DNA from: an uncultured Flavobacteriales bacterium
GTDB taxonomy: Bacteria > Bacteroidota > Bacteroidia > Flavobacteriales_G > Salibacteraceae
NCBI GenBank assembly: GCA_943788775.1
Contig: CALSRO010000005.1
Span: 248,001 to 312,000 of the forward strand
Length of the DNA: 64,000 bases
Direction of reading: 5' to 3'
Shown here one piece after another: positions 18,374 to 26,878 of the stretch; position 1 is the stretch's first letter; every line of letters begins with the position of its first letter. A model generated the notes under the pieces. That model saw only the letters and a list, made by a program, of their open reading frames with translations. It had not been told where the DNA came from and did no database searches. A program made the position numbers and the translations under genes.

Positions 18374-19387
18374 TTGAACTTCAAGGGATCCATAATCATT
18401 GCCTTGTTGGCGTTAGCTGTTGGTTGCGACAAAGCGCAAGAAACGGAACCTAAGACCTATGCTCTGCTCGAAACCCCTGAAGGATTTCCGGACATGGAGT
18501 TTCCAGAGGACAATGAGTACACTGAGGCTAGATGGAACCTTGGCAAAAAGTTGTTTTTTGATCCGTTGATGTCATCGGATTATAGTGTCAGTTGTGCTTC
18601 ATGTCACGACCCTAAATTGGCGTTTTCAGACGATGTTGCCTTTAGTTCAGGAGCTGAAAACGCACCTGGAACAAGAAACTCACCCTCATTGGCAAATGTG
18701 GGTTATCACCCTTATTTTACCAGAGAAGGGGGTGTGCCTACATTGGAGATGCAAATACTTGTCCCCATTCAAGAACATAATGAGTTCAACACGAACATCT
18801 TGACCATTGCCGATCGATTAAATGAAGACGATGAATACGTTCAAATGTCGTTGAACGCTTATGATCGCGTTCCCAATCCATATGTGATAACACGTGCTAT
18901 CGCAACATTTGAACGGACGCTCGTCAGTGGAAATAGCAGCTACGATCAGAATTTGCGGGGCGAATCCTCATTATCTGCCAGTGCTTTGCGTGGGCTAGCG
19001 TTGTTTTTTAGCGATAAAACAAATTGCTCGACTTGCCATGCTGGTTTCAATTTCACCAATTACACCTTTGAAAACAATGGACTGTATGAGGAATACGAAG
19101 ATGTTGGTAGATTCAGATTAACAAGAGATAGCGCGGATCTATCCGTTTTTAAAGTGCCATCACTTCGAAATGTTGAGTTGACGGGACCATATATGCATGA
19201 TGGTTCAAAACCAGATTTATCAAGCGTGATTGCCCATTATAATTCTGGGGGCTATGACCATGTGAACAAAAACAAATTAATTAAACCGTTAAACCTATCA
19301 GAAAAGGAACAAGATGACCTAGTTGCCTTTTTGAAATCCTTGACGGATAAGACTTTTATAAAAGATGAAAAATTTCAAGAATATTAA
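18374..19387 (+). CDS. Di-heme cytochrome c peroxidase/MauG family lipoprotein, MbnH-like (copy 1)
   Basis: A 337-residue lipoprotein with lipobox LAVGC (Cys18). There are two c-type heme sites, CASCH (Cys74-His78) and CSTCH (Cys218-His222), and a C-terminal PYMHDG motif that places the usual axial/active-site region. The EGGVPTLEMQ stretch resembles MbnH-type enzymes more than classic peroxidases (which have FWDGRA). It starts at TTG, 2 nt after the MbnP-like gene, with no ATG available. It is expected to oxidise Trp in its MbnP partner; peroxidase activity is the alternative. Confidence 0.84.
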   Translation: MNFKGSIIIALLALAVGCDKAQETEPKTYALLETPEGFPDMEFPEDNEYTEARWNLGKKLFFDPLMSSDYSVSCASCHDPKLAFSDDVAFSSGAENAPGTRNSPSLANVGYHPYFTREGGVPTLEMQILVPIQEHNEFNTNILTIADRLNEDDEYVQMSLNAYDRVPNPYVITRAIATFERTLVSGNSSYDQNLRGESSLSASALRGLALFFSDKTNCSTCHAGFNFTNYTFENNGLYEEYEDVGRFRLTRDSADLSVFKVPSLRNVELTGPYMHDGSKPDLSSVIAHYNSGGYDHVNKNKLIKPLNLSEKEQDDLVAFLKSLTDKTFIKDEKFQEY

Positions 19388-20474
19388 TCTAGGCATTGGA
19401 CTGTGCCTATTGGTTTTTATGTTATCCAAGTGTAAAGAGGCTGAGTTGCCGGGGCCAATAAACTTTGCGGACCTGGTTGAACAAGATGAAACACCCTATG
19501 CACTAGAAATAGGGGAATTTCCAGAACCAGATTTCGGAGATAATCCCTTGACTGTTGAAGGCGCTACACTCGGACGTATGTTGTTTTACGAGAAAATGCT
19601 GTCTAAAGACAATTCCATTTCCTGTGGAAGTTGTCACTTGCAAGATCATGGTTTTAGTGATCCTGATCAATTCTCGGAAGGAGTGGGGGGATCCTTGGGC
19701 AAAAGGCAAGCGATGTCGGTATTTAATACTGCTTGGCATACCAACGAATTCTTTTGGGATGGTAGAGCTCATTTGCTAAGAGATCAATCATTGATGCCTA
19801 TTCAAGATGAGTTAGAAATGGATGAGACTTTGGATAATGTCATTGAAAAGCTGAGTGAAGAGGATAAATACAAAATTCAGTTCATTAAGGTGTTTGGAGA
19901 CGAGCAGATCACCTCTGAGCGCATGTCTTTGGCCTTGGAGCAATTCATGAATTCCATTGTTTCCAATCAATCAAAATATGATCAGGTTTTGGCAGGTAAG
20001 GCGACTTTTTCGGACAGTGAAAAGAGAGGACGAGACTTATTTTTTGGAGAGTATAACCCTGCTTTTCCTGAAGAATCTGGCGCGGATTGTGCTCATTGTC
20101 ACGGTCGTATCAATTTTAGCAACAGTCGATACATGAACAATGGATTGGATAGCGAAGCGGGTCAAGATGATATTGGCCGTCAAGAAGTGACAGGCGATCC
20201 TAACGACAAAGCCAAGTTCAAGGTAACCACACTTCGCAACATCGAACTAACAGCACCTTATATGCACGATGGTCGTTTCGCAACACTGGAGGAGGTGGTT
20301 GATCATTACAACGATGGCATAATTGTTTCGCCAACGATAGACCCGGCTTTAGAATATACAACTCAAACAGGGCTTATGCTCACCGATCAAGATAAGGCCG
20401 ATTTAATCGCTTTTCTGAAAACGCTGACGGATGAAACCTTGGCAACGGACGAACGCTATTCCGATCCTAACTAA
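19365..20474 (+). CDS. Di-heme cytochrome c peroxidase/MauG family lipoprotein (copy 2)
   Basis: A 369-residue lipoprotein with lipobox MLSKC (Cys23). Heme motifs are CGSCH and CAHCH. It has FFWDGRAHLLRDQ as in ordinary cytochrome c peroxidases and MauG, and the C-terminal PYMHDGRF. It overlaps the previous di-heme gene by 23 bp and is followed 36 bp later by a second MbnP-like gene. The two di-heme proteins are clearly diverged and not a recent duplication. They may act on different partners or at different steps. Confidence 0.86.
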   Translation: MKNFKNINLGIGLCLLVFMLSKCKEAELPGPINFADLVEQDETPYALEIGEFPEPDFGDNPLTVEGATLGRMLFYEKMLSKDNSISCGSCHLQDHGFSDPDQFSEGVGGSLGKRQAMSVFNTAWHTNEFFWDGRAHLLRDQSLMPIQDELEMDETLDNVIEKLSEEDKYKIQFIKVFGDEQITSERMSLALEQFMNSIVSNQSKYDQVLAGKATFSDSEKRGRDLFFGEYNPAFPEESGADCAHCHGRINFSNSRYMNNGLDSEAGQDDIGRQEVTGDPNDKAKFKVTTLRNIELTAPYMHDGRFATLEEVVDHYNDGIIVSPTIDPALEYTTQTGLMLTDQDKADLIAFLKTLTDETLATDERYSDPN

Positions 20475-20510
20475 AGTAATTAAAACCTAATTTTCCATTT
20501 TAAGTAAATA

Positions 20511-21533
20511 ATGACCAAAATGAAATTTACAAAGAAAACTTTACTAGCTATAGCAGTGTTTTTGAGCTCGGTTGCAGTTTCCCAAACCAATGTGTATTTT
20601 GAAATCAATCATAAATTGCACGGTGAGGATTTTAATCTAAATCAGGAATCATTCAGTGATATGGGCATCACCTTCGATGCTAAGCGATTGCAGTATTACA
20701 TCTCACAAATAAGCGTCACTCACGATGGTGGACAGGTGACTGAATTTGAGGATAAATACATTTTGGTGACCGCCAATATTAATACGAATGAGCTTTTAGG
20801 TCAGGGTACCATTGATTCAATTGAATCGATTTCTTTCTACATTGGAGTGGATGAGGCTGCGAATCATTCAGATCCAAGCACCTACCCGTCAAGTCATCCC
20901 TTGGCATTCAAAAATCCTGAAATGCACTGGGGTTGGACGGCAGGCTATCGATTTGTAGCGATGGAAGGCGATATAGGACCGGGCTTAGAAAACTCTTACA
21001 ATTTTCATGCTTTAGGCGATGATAATTATTTCGAAACTACCGTGGATGTTGGCGTAAAAGCTGCTAATGGAACGGCTACCGTAAGCATTTATGCCAACTA
21101 TGCGAATGCCCTTAACTCATTGGATATTGCTGAAGGAATGTCATTGCACAGTGAAATTGGAGAATGCATTACTATTCTAGAAAACTTTAGAGACTACGTT
21201 TTTACTGCTGAGGCTCCTGCCGACACTATTTTACCACCAGCTCCGGTGGATACGGTTGACTCAACGGATATAACTTTTGTGACTGAGTTGGCTTTCGAAG
21301 ACCAAATTTCATTTTATCCGAATCCTGCGAAGGACGAAATTACGGTGGTCAATAGCGGTAAAGTGCTTGATGCCAAGTTGAAGGTCTATGGAATTAGTGG
21401 AGATTTGTTATTGGAGCAACGGACAAGTACTAGCTCCACTATCGTTCCGTTACACCAATTATCCGCTGGTACATATGTAGTATATATCGAAAGTGACGCA
21501 GGTGTATTTCGGAAAGTGTTGTTGTTGAATTAG
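20511..21533 (+). CDS. MbnP-like copper protein with T9SS type A sorting domain (copy 2)
   Basis: A 340-residue exported protein, homologous to the gene at 17374 along its whole length. The signal peptide ends SVAVSQ (about residue 25). The MbnP domain includes LQYYISQISVTHDGG, SSHPLAFKNP and MHWGWTAGYRFVAMEG with Trp140 and Trp142. A Pro/Asp-rich linker (about 235-255) leads into the sorting domain that starts SFYPNPAKDEITV and ends VFRKVLLLN. The order MbnP, di-heme, di-heme, MbnP makes two outward pairs within one plus-strand run. Confidence 0.84.
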   Translation: MTKMKFTKKTLLAIAVFLSSVAVSQTNVYFEINHKLHGEDFNLNQESFSDMGITFDAKRLQYYISQISVTHDGGQVTEFEDKYILVTANINTNELLGQGTIDSIESISFYIGVDEAANHSDPSTYPSSHPLAFKNPEMHWGWTAGYRFVAMEGDIGPGLENSYNFHALGDDNYFETTVDVGVKAANGTATVSIYANYANALNSLDIAEGMSLHSEIGECITILENFRDYVFTAEAPADTILPPAPVDTVDSTDITFVTELAFEDQISFYPNPAKDEITVVNSGKVLDAKLKVYGISGDLLLEQRTSTSSTIVPLHQLSAGTYVVYIESDAGVFRKVLLLN

Positions 21534-21562
21534 AAGCTAAACGCTAGAGTTGGTTCAATGCC

Positions 21563-21594
21563 TAAAAAAAAGCCCACCCAACGTTGGGTGAGCT
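21563..21594 (-). terminator. Terminator of the minus-strand metal operon
   Basis: The 16-bp perfect palindrome CACCCAACGTTGGGTG (21575-21590), extended by GCT/GGC pairing, is followed on the minus strand by eight Ts. It lies 22 bp after the stop at 21616. The plus strand has no T run after the hairpin, so it serves the minus strand only. Confidence 0.87.
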
Positions 21595-21615
21595 ATGTTA
21601 ATCATAAAATGATTC

Positions 21616-22095
21616 TTACATCATATGTATACAATGGAAGCCAATTGACTTTACTTCCTCGGTTCCATCATGGTCAATCTCAACAGTAATATCAAGGCGC
21701 ATATCGCTATGCATTGTTACATTATTCACCCACATTTCGTGTATGTGAATTGGGCTCTCATGCGCGTGTTCCTCCTTTGAGAATACCTCTTCATTATTAT
21801 TATTCAGATTGATGATCTTAACTGAATATCCGTGCACTTCTCCTGTTGTTTCAAACATGGACGAAATGTGCACTGTATCACCAAGCATGAAGGTAGTGTG
21901 TTCAGCAGGCGAGGTAATATCGAACGTAATTTCTGGCACCTCTTCATACTCGTAGCTGTCGTCATCTTTGTCGGCTTCGCTGTCATAATTAAGTGCTGTT
22001 TCATCAGTACAACCTTCTTTTTTACATGAGTTAAGAGAAAGGCTAGAAACGGCAATTGCTGCCATTAGTATAAAAGTGAATGATCTTGTTTTCAT
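21616..22095 (-). CDS. His-rich lipoprotein, putative metal-binding
   Basis: A 159-residue lipoprotein with lipobox SLNSC (Cys24). A short GCTDETALNYDSEADKDDDS repeat-like segment follows, a type seen in Bacteroidota lipoproteins. Then comes a beta-rich domain whose second half is studded with His/Met: EEHAHESPIHIHEM, MHSDM, DHDG and the final HCIHMM. The His/Met clusters fit Cu or another divalent metal. The start overlaps the stop of the beta-barrel gene by 4 bp. No named family recognised. Confidence 0.72.
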   Translation of the reverse strand: MKTRSFTFILMAAIAVSSLSLNSCKKEGCTDETALNYDSEADKDDDSYEYEEVPEITFDITSPAEHTTFMLGDTVHISSMFETTGEVHGYSVKIINLNNNNEEVFSKEEHAHESPIHIHEMWVNNVTMHSDMRLDITVEIDHDGTEEVKSIGFHCIHMM

Positions 22096-23027
22096 TTTGA
22101 TTTAATTAAATAATTTATTTGAAAGTTTAATGCCGGTGAGGTTGTGACCAACCCTTGGGCGAATTGTTGTTTAATTGGTATTCGGATTGAAAATCCTGCG
22201 TTATAGTTTTTATAAAAAATGTTCAACCCAGCTGTTCCATCAAGAAAGTAACCGCCTGTATAAGGGTTGACTTCATTTTTGAAATAGTTGTCATAATCCT
22301 TATCCATCGATTCGTAACCAATGCCAGCTTCAGGCATAATTAACCACTGACTGGCCTCACCAAGTTGAATCCAGCGTAAGAGTTTTGCATTGACAAATCC
22401 CCGATTACCAAAACGATAACCAGATTTATTTTCTTGATTCAAGCGGTAAAAGCCTTCGGCATAAATGCCCCAACCAAACACCCGTTGCAAAAAGGTAGAT
22501 GAGAGAATTGCATCCCAAGAACCGCTTCCCATTTGCATGGCAGGTATGATTGTGCCGCCATCATTGTCATTGGAATTATAAGTGCCCGTTGGCGCTTTTA
22601 CTCCAGCTCCAATGGTGGCTCGGGTCGCAAAATTGGACGAGTCACTTTTACTCTTAGCAAGAACAAAATGCGTGTGAAATTGCGCATCTCCTATGCCTGA
22701 ATTAGCTATGTGCTTTCCCTCTTCATTTTTTTGAAAATGATGGAAGGGTACAATTGCAGTCAGTTGTATATGTCGATGTGGACTGTATTTTCCTGTGATC
22801 GAAACGTTGTTGAATTCTTCGAATGACTTTTTTGGTATTTCACCTTCAAACAGAGTTGGATGCTCACTTTCGAATGAGCGAGACATATAGCCCAAGCCAA
22901 CAAGATGTTTGTTTTGAAAAGATGCTAAACCGGGTGTAAAGCCACCCACAGAACAACCACACACATCACAAGAAAAGGCCACATTTACCAACAACCCAAA
23001 AAGGGTGGTAAACAGTAGTTTTTTCAT
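22092..23027 (-). CDS. Outer-membrane beta-barrel protein with N-terminal CDVCGC motif
   Basis: A 311-residue exported protein. The signal peptide ends NVAFS, and the mature N-terminus begins with CDVCGCSVGG, a three-cysteine cluster that could bind metal. The remainder is a run of amphipathic beta-strands, with aromatic ends, closing at LNFQINYLIKSK, typical of a small outer-membrane barrel. It is the middle gene of a minus-strand trio. Proteins of this kind are often annotated as putative transporters. The metal link is inferred from the Cys cluster and the neighbours. Confidence 0.75.
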   Translation of the reverse strand: MKKLLFTTLFGLLVNVAFSCDVCGCSVGGFTPGLASFQNKHLVGLGYMSRSFESEHPTLFEGEIPKKSFEEFNNVSITGKYSPHRHIQLTAIVPFHHFQKNEEGKHIANSGIGDAQFHTHFVLAKSKSDSSNFATRATIGAGVKAPTGTYNSNDNDGGTIIPAMQMGSGSWDAILSSTFLQRVFGWGIYAEGFYRLNQENKSGYRFGNRGFVNAKLLRWIQLGEASQWLIMPEAGIGYESMDKDYDNYFKNEVNPYTGGYFLDGTAGLNIFYKNYNAGFSIRIPIKQQFAQGLVTTSPALNFQINYLIKSK

Positions 23028-23059
23028 GAAAAATTTGGTTTAAGAACGAATAATTGTTT

Positions 23060-23431
23060 CTAAACCAAATGAGGTGGTGGATGGAAAAAGCGGTGTATAG
23101 GATGATAATCGTACAATGATTTGAGTCGTTCATACTCAATCGAGGTAATGGTCACTTTTCTTTGACTTTTGTCCGTCAATAGAACGCATGGTAACACTTC
23201 ATTGTCAATTTCGGAAAGTGGCACAGGTTGATTTTCCCTGCGATTCTCGGCTTGCTTAATTTTTTGAGCTAAAACACATTTACCGTCACAATTGAGCATG
23301 GGTTTATCGCGATTAATGCACATCGTTTCGCTGATGTAAGTCTGATTTGCTTTGAACCAAATAAGCACACCTGTCTTCACTCCAATTTGGAATAGCAAAG
23401 TCAAGAGTAGTATGAAGGCAGCCCCTCTCAT
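23060..23431 (-). CDS. Small Cys-rich membrane-anchored protein of the metal island
   Basis: A 123-residue protein with an N-terminal membrane helix (residues 3-20). The conserved-looking MCINRDKPMLNCDGKCVLAQ segment has three cysteines (C.NRDKP...C.GKC), and the tail reads HRFFHPPPHLV. I recall similar short Bacteroidota proteins near copper genes, with the same NCxGKC and HPP features, but no established function. The start follows a TAAATTTG box by 5 nt. The barrel gene starts 32 bp after its stop. Confidence 0.68.
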   Translation of the reverse strand: MRGAAFILLLTLLFQIGVKTGVLIWFKANQTYISETMCINRDKPMLNCDGKCVLAQKIKQAENRRENQPVPLSEIDNEVLPCVLLTDKSQRKVTITSIEYERLKSLYDYHPIHRFFHPPPHLV

Positions 23432-23436
23432 TATTG

Positions 23437-23444
23437 CAAATTTA
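23437..23444 (-). promoter_or_regulatory. -7 box of the minus-strand metal operon
   Basis: On the minus strand TAAATTTG matches TAnnTTTG exactly and lies 5 nt before the ATG of the small Cys-rich gene, so the message would be leaderless. A standard -33 TTG is not visible, which would suit an activated promoter. Confidence 0.5.
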
Positions 23445-23604
23445 ATTTCGATCTTAGCGAATAGAAGTGAGTGTTGTCACTTTTGTTTCTGACGTTGATT
23501 TGTCAGACGCGATTTAGTTCAGTTGAGGTTGTCTAAGTATGTGAGAATCATTTTTATTGTACCCTTTATTGTTTTTAGCGTTACATATTTGCCAAGGCGC
23601 AAAC

Positions 23605-24156
23605 ATGACCAATACTGAACGTCCACATAGCGAATCAAAACTAATTTCTGCTGCAAAAGAGGATAGAAGAGCGTTTGCCGCTTTGTATGATAAGTATTAT
23701 GACCAAATATTCTTATTCGTTTATAAACGAATGGAATCTCAAGCATCTTGTGGAGATGTTTGTTCTCAGGTATTTCTTAAAGCGATGACTAATCTTCATC
23801 AATATGAAGATCGAGGCTTTCCTTTTTCATCATGGTTGTATCGAATTGCCATCAATGAGGTAAACCAGTATTTCCGCAACAACAAGAAAGCGATAAGAGC
23901 AATAAGTATTGATCACGCCCAAGTTCAATTCATAGCCGATGAAATGGGTGATGGAGTGGAAGTAGAGCGAGCCTTACAAGCCCTCGAAGCCGTTTTAGAT
24001 GATTTAGATGAACCATCTTTGACATTAATTGAAATGCGTTTTTTTGACCAGAAGTCATTTAAAGAAATGGGCCAAATCCTTGGAATTTCGGAAGGTAATG
24101 CCAAGATAAAAACCTACCGGGTATTAGAAAAATTGAAAATTGAGCTGTTGAAATAA
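23605..24156 (+). CDS. RNA polymerase ECF-type sigma-70 factor
   Basis: A 183-residue sigma factor. Region 2 contains FAALYDKYYDQIFLFVYKRM and SWLYRIAINEVNQYFR. Region 4 contains LIEMRFFDQKSFKEMGQILG and the recognition helix SEGNAKIKTYRVLEKL. The ATG at 23605 is preferred to a TTG at 23557, since conserved sequence begins after it. It is followed after 2 bp by a single-TM protein, its probable regulator. It is transcribed divergently from the metal operon, 173 bp away, so a link to metal stress is possible but unproven. Confidence 0.88.
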   Translation: MTNTERPHSESKLISAAKEDRRAFAALYDKYYDQIFLFVYKRMESQASCGDVCSQVFLKAMTNLHQYEDRGFPFSSWLYRIAINEVNQYFRNNKKAIRAISIDHAQVQFIADEMGDGVEVERALQALEAVLDDLDEPSLTLIEMRFFDQKSFKEMGQILGISEGNAKIKTYRVLEKLKIELLK

Positions 24157-24158
24157 CG

Positions 24159-25550
24159 ATGAAACGAAAGATACATATCGATCGAAAGCAACCTGATCAG
24201 AAGGTGATTGCATCGCACAAAAATTTCGAGTCGTTATTGGACAAACACCAGGCGATAACGAAAAGGCCGCGATACAATGCCATCAAGGTGATTACGGGCA
24301 TTGTGTTGGTTGCGATCATCGGATTTTTAGTGTTGGAGGCTATAGAGCAAGAGGAAAATGCCATCGTGCCTCCATTGGGCCAAGATTATGTTGAGTTTGA
24401 GTTTCATGTTATTGACCCACAAGTGGAATCGATCGTGACCTTAATGACAGGCACTTCTATTTCAATACCTGCGAATTCATTAATAGATAGTGAAGGAAAA
24501 GCGGTGAATGATGTTGCCTTTGTCAAAGTGAGCGAGTTTAGAAATCCAGTGGATTTTTTCCTTTCTGGAATTCCGATGACCTACGATTCAGCTGGAACAG
24601 AATACACCTTTGAGTCGGCTGGTATGATTCAAATTGAAGCTTTTAATGAGGATGGTAAGCTGTCATTAATAGAAGGCAAGTTGATGGATGTTTCATTGGT
24701 GTCTGCAACGGAGAGAGAATTCAATGTTTACGCATTTGATACGACCGAGAATAAGTGGGCATTTAGAGGAAGGGATTCAGTTCAAGAAAAATCCGAAGAA
24801 AGCATGTCTGCTATTGTTTCAGATGACGGAGAAATAATTTCGGTCTTTGACATACTTGATAGTGCAGAGACATTTGAGATGGCGTCTCAAATGAGCTTTG
24901 GAAGTGATGATCCGATCTACGATGTGGATACAATTTCATATACGAGCGGTTCGTCTTCACCACCAGTAACCAATCCTGAACGGATTAAAGATTATGCCAA
25001 TTCAATATGGAGGGCAAGAAAAACTGCACAGCGGGATATGCTCAATGCATTTAACAAGCGAGACAGCACAAATCGTGCTAATCGCAAAGAGATGCTGCGA
25101 CAGCAGCAGATCAATGACTCATTGAGAGTTGCATTTGACCAACAGATGAAGAAGGCTCGTGAAACCGAGGCAATGATTTTTCGTGAATTCCAAATCAACC
25201 AATTTGGAATATGGAATTGTGATCGACCGATATTGAAGGAAATGCCACATATTGTAGAGGCTCGTTTTACAGAAGAAAATGCCGAATTCAAATTGACGCA
25301 AAGCTTCTATTTGGTGGATATAAATTTAAATGCGGTTTATAAATTCTATTCACATGTACCAAATGTGACATGCGATGTAGCATCTGAAAATTTAATCTGG
25401 ATGATCAAAAATGAAAATGAGATACTCATTGTAACTAAGGCAGAATTCGAACGTGCCGCACAGGCTAAAACCCCTATGAATTTAGTGGCCATGAAAACAG
25501 ATGAGGCATTGGAATATCTGCGAGAAGAAATCCCGTCCAACCTGCCCTAA
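24159..25550 (+). CDS. Single-pass membrane protein, candidate anti-sigma/sensor
   Basis: A 463-residue protein. Residues 1-43 are cytoplasmic and basic, residues 44-62 form one helix (VITGIVLVAIIGFLVLEA), and the rest is extracytoplasmic. The outer part includes a beta-rich domain at about 78-200 (ISIPANSLIDSEGKAVNDVA, then FESAGMIQIEAFN) and a Lys/Arg/Gln-rich coiled segment at about 290-345. It is separated from the sigma gene by 2 bp. No known anti-sigma motif is seen. The role is inferred from gene order. It ends in a 4-bp overlap with the converging DUF58 gene. Confidence 0.68.
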   Translation: MKRKIHIDRKQPDQKVIASHKNFESLLDKHQAITKRPRYNAIKVITGIVLVAIIGFLVLEAIEQEENAIVPPLGQDYVEFEFHVIDPQVESIVTLMTGTSISIPANSLIDSEGKAVNDVAFVKVSEFRNPVDFFLSGIPMTYDSAGTEYTFESAGMIQIEAFNEDGKLSLIEGKLMDVSLVSATEREFNVYAFDTTENKWAFRGRDSVQEKSEESMSAIVSDDGEIISVFDILDSAETFEMASQMSFGSDDPIYDVDTISYTSGSSSPPVTNPERIKDYANSIWRARKTAQRDMLNAFNKRDSTNRANRKEMLRQQQINDSLRVAFDQQMKKARETEAMIFREFQINQFGIWNCDRPILKEMPHIVEARFTEENAEFKLTQSFYLVDINLNAVYKFYSHVPNVTCDVASENLIWMIKNENEILIVTKAEFERAAQAKTPMNLVAMKTDEALEYLREEIPSNLP

Positions 25551-26878
25551 ATCATGCCTCTAGATTTGAGCTCCAAGTATTTATTAATGGAGTTTGCAGT
25601 CAAATCTTCCGGTTTCGATTGGATGGCTTGAATCCCTGCATTTCGGAGTTCATAAACCACTTGAGTCAACTCGTTGCTCAGTTTTGAAGCGAGGACGTTA
25701 CTCGAAATATCTAATAGAGTCTTCGGATTCTCTTCAATGAAATCCTCCAATTCTGTGTTTTCAAAAAAGATGATGGTAAGTAAATGGCTTCTATTTATTT
25801 GTTTCAAAATGGGCAATACGCGATGAAGCGAATTAAGACTCATGAAATTCGTAAAAAGCATAAGCATGGATCTGCCTCGAATGTTTTTTCGAATCGATTC
25901 GTATAGAGCTTGGTAGTTTGCTTCTTGTTGATCACCCTCAATGTTGTACAACGATTCTAGCAGGCGCTGGCGCTGATTGAATTTTCGTTCTGCTCGTAGG
26001 AATGATTCTTCCTGACCAGAGAATACAATGAGACCCGCATGGTCTTGATTTTGGAGCACAATGTTTTGGAGCGAAAGCGTAGAGTTTATCGCGTAGTCAA
26101 GTAAGCTCAACCCGTTGAAAGGCATGCGCATGACACGACTTTTATTGATTACCGCATAAATCTGCTGTGAACGTTCTTCTTGAAAGTTGTTGACCATCAA
26201 TTGAGCAGATCGGCTACTTGCTTTCCAATTAACTGTTCTTGGGTCATCACCAATACTGTATTGTCGGATGTCGCTAAACTCATACCCGTGCCCTAGTTTC
26301 CGAATTTTTTTGATGCCAGCCTGTGCGCGATCAGCTGAAAATACCATGAGTTCAAAAGCGCGCATTTGAATGAATGAAGGATAAACCTTCACCATTTTTT
26401 CTGCATTGAATACAAGTCTCCGTTCAATGATTCCAATGGTTGTGGATATAAAAACGTTGATGTTCCCGAACCAATATTCACCACGCTTTATAGGTTTGAG
26501 TTCGTATCGCATTTTGCGCTCTTCCAATGCAACAAGCCTTGTAATGATTTCAAAATCTCGATTTTGAAACTGCAAAGGGATTTCGTCAATGACACGAATG
26601 TTCCATTTTTCGAATCCTTTATTTTCTAAGGTTAAGGTGATTGGGTTTTCATCAAACAAAGAGAACACTTTTGTCGATTCTCGTTTGGCGCTGACGGGTT
26701 CCTTATTTCTAAAATTCAAGTAAAGATCAATCAATGCCAGTATCAATATCAGAGCAAATGATGTTGCGGCAATCCACATAATCCAGGTTTCAACATATCC
26801 CGCACAAAACAGCAGGATGACTAAGCCAAGACCATAGAAGATTCTATTCGTGAGGTATGTTTCTCTATAAATTCTCAA
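25547..26878 (-). CDS. DUF58 domain membrane protein, last gene of MoxR operon
   Basis: A 443-residue protein with two N-terminal membrane helices (about 12-50) and the DUF58 signature IGDDPRTVNW near residue 220, within a von Willebrand-like fold. It starts at TTG in a TTGA overlap with the MoxR stop. DUF58 proteins go with MoxR ATPases in many bacteria, where they are thought to assist in maturation or assembly of envelope proteins. The exact role is unknown. Confidence 0.88.
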   Translation of the reverse strand: MRIYRETYLTNRIFYGLGLVILLFCAGYVETWIMWIAATSFALILILALIDLYLNFRNKEPVSAKRESTKVFSLFDENPITLTLENKGFEKWNIRVIDEIPLQFQNRDFEIITRLVALEERKMRYELKPIKRGEYWFGNINVFISTTIGIIERRLVFNAEKMVKVYPSFIQMRAFELMVFSADRAQAGIKKIRKLGHGYEFSDIRQYSIGDDPRTVNWKASSRSAQLMVNNFQEERSQQIYAVINKSRVMRMPFNGLSLLDYAINSTLSLQNIVLQNQDHAGLIVFSGQEESFLRAERKFNQRQRLLESLYNIEGDQQEANYQALYESIRKNIRGRSMLMLFTNFMSLNSLHRVLPILKQINRSHLLTIIFFENTELEDFIEENPKTLLDISSNVLASKLSNELTQVVYELRNAGIQAIQSKPEDLTANSINKYLELKSRGMI

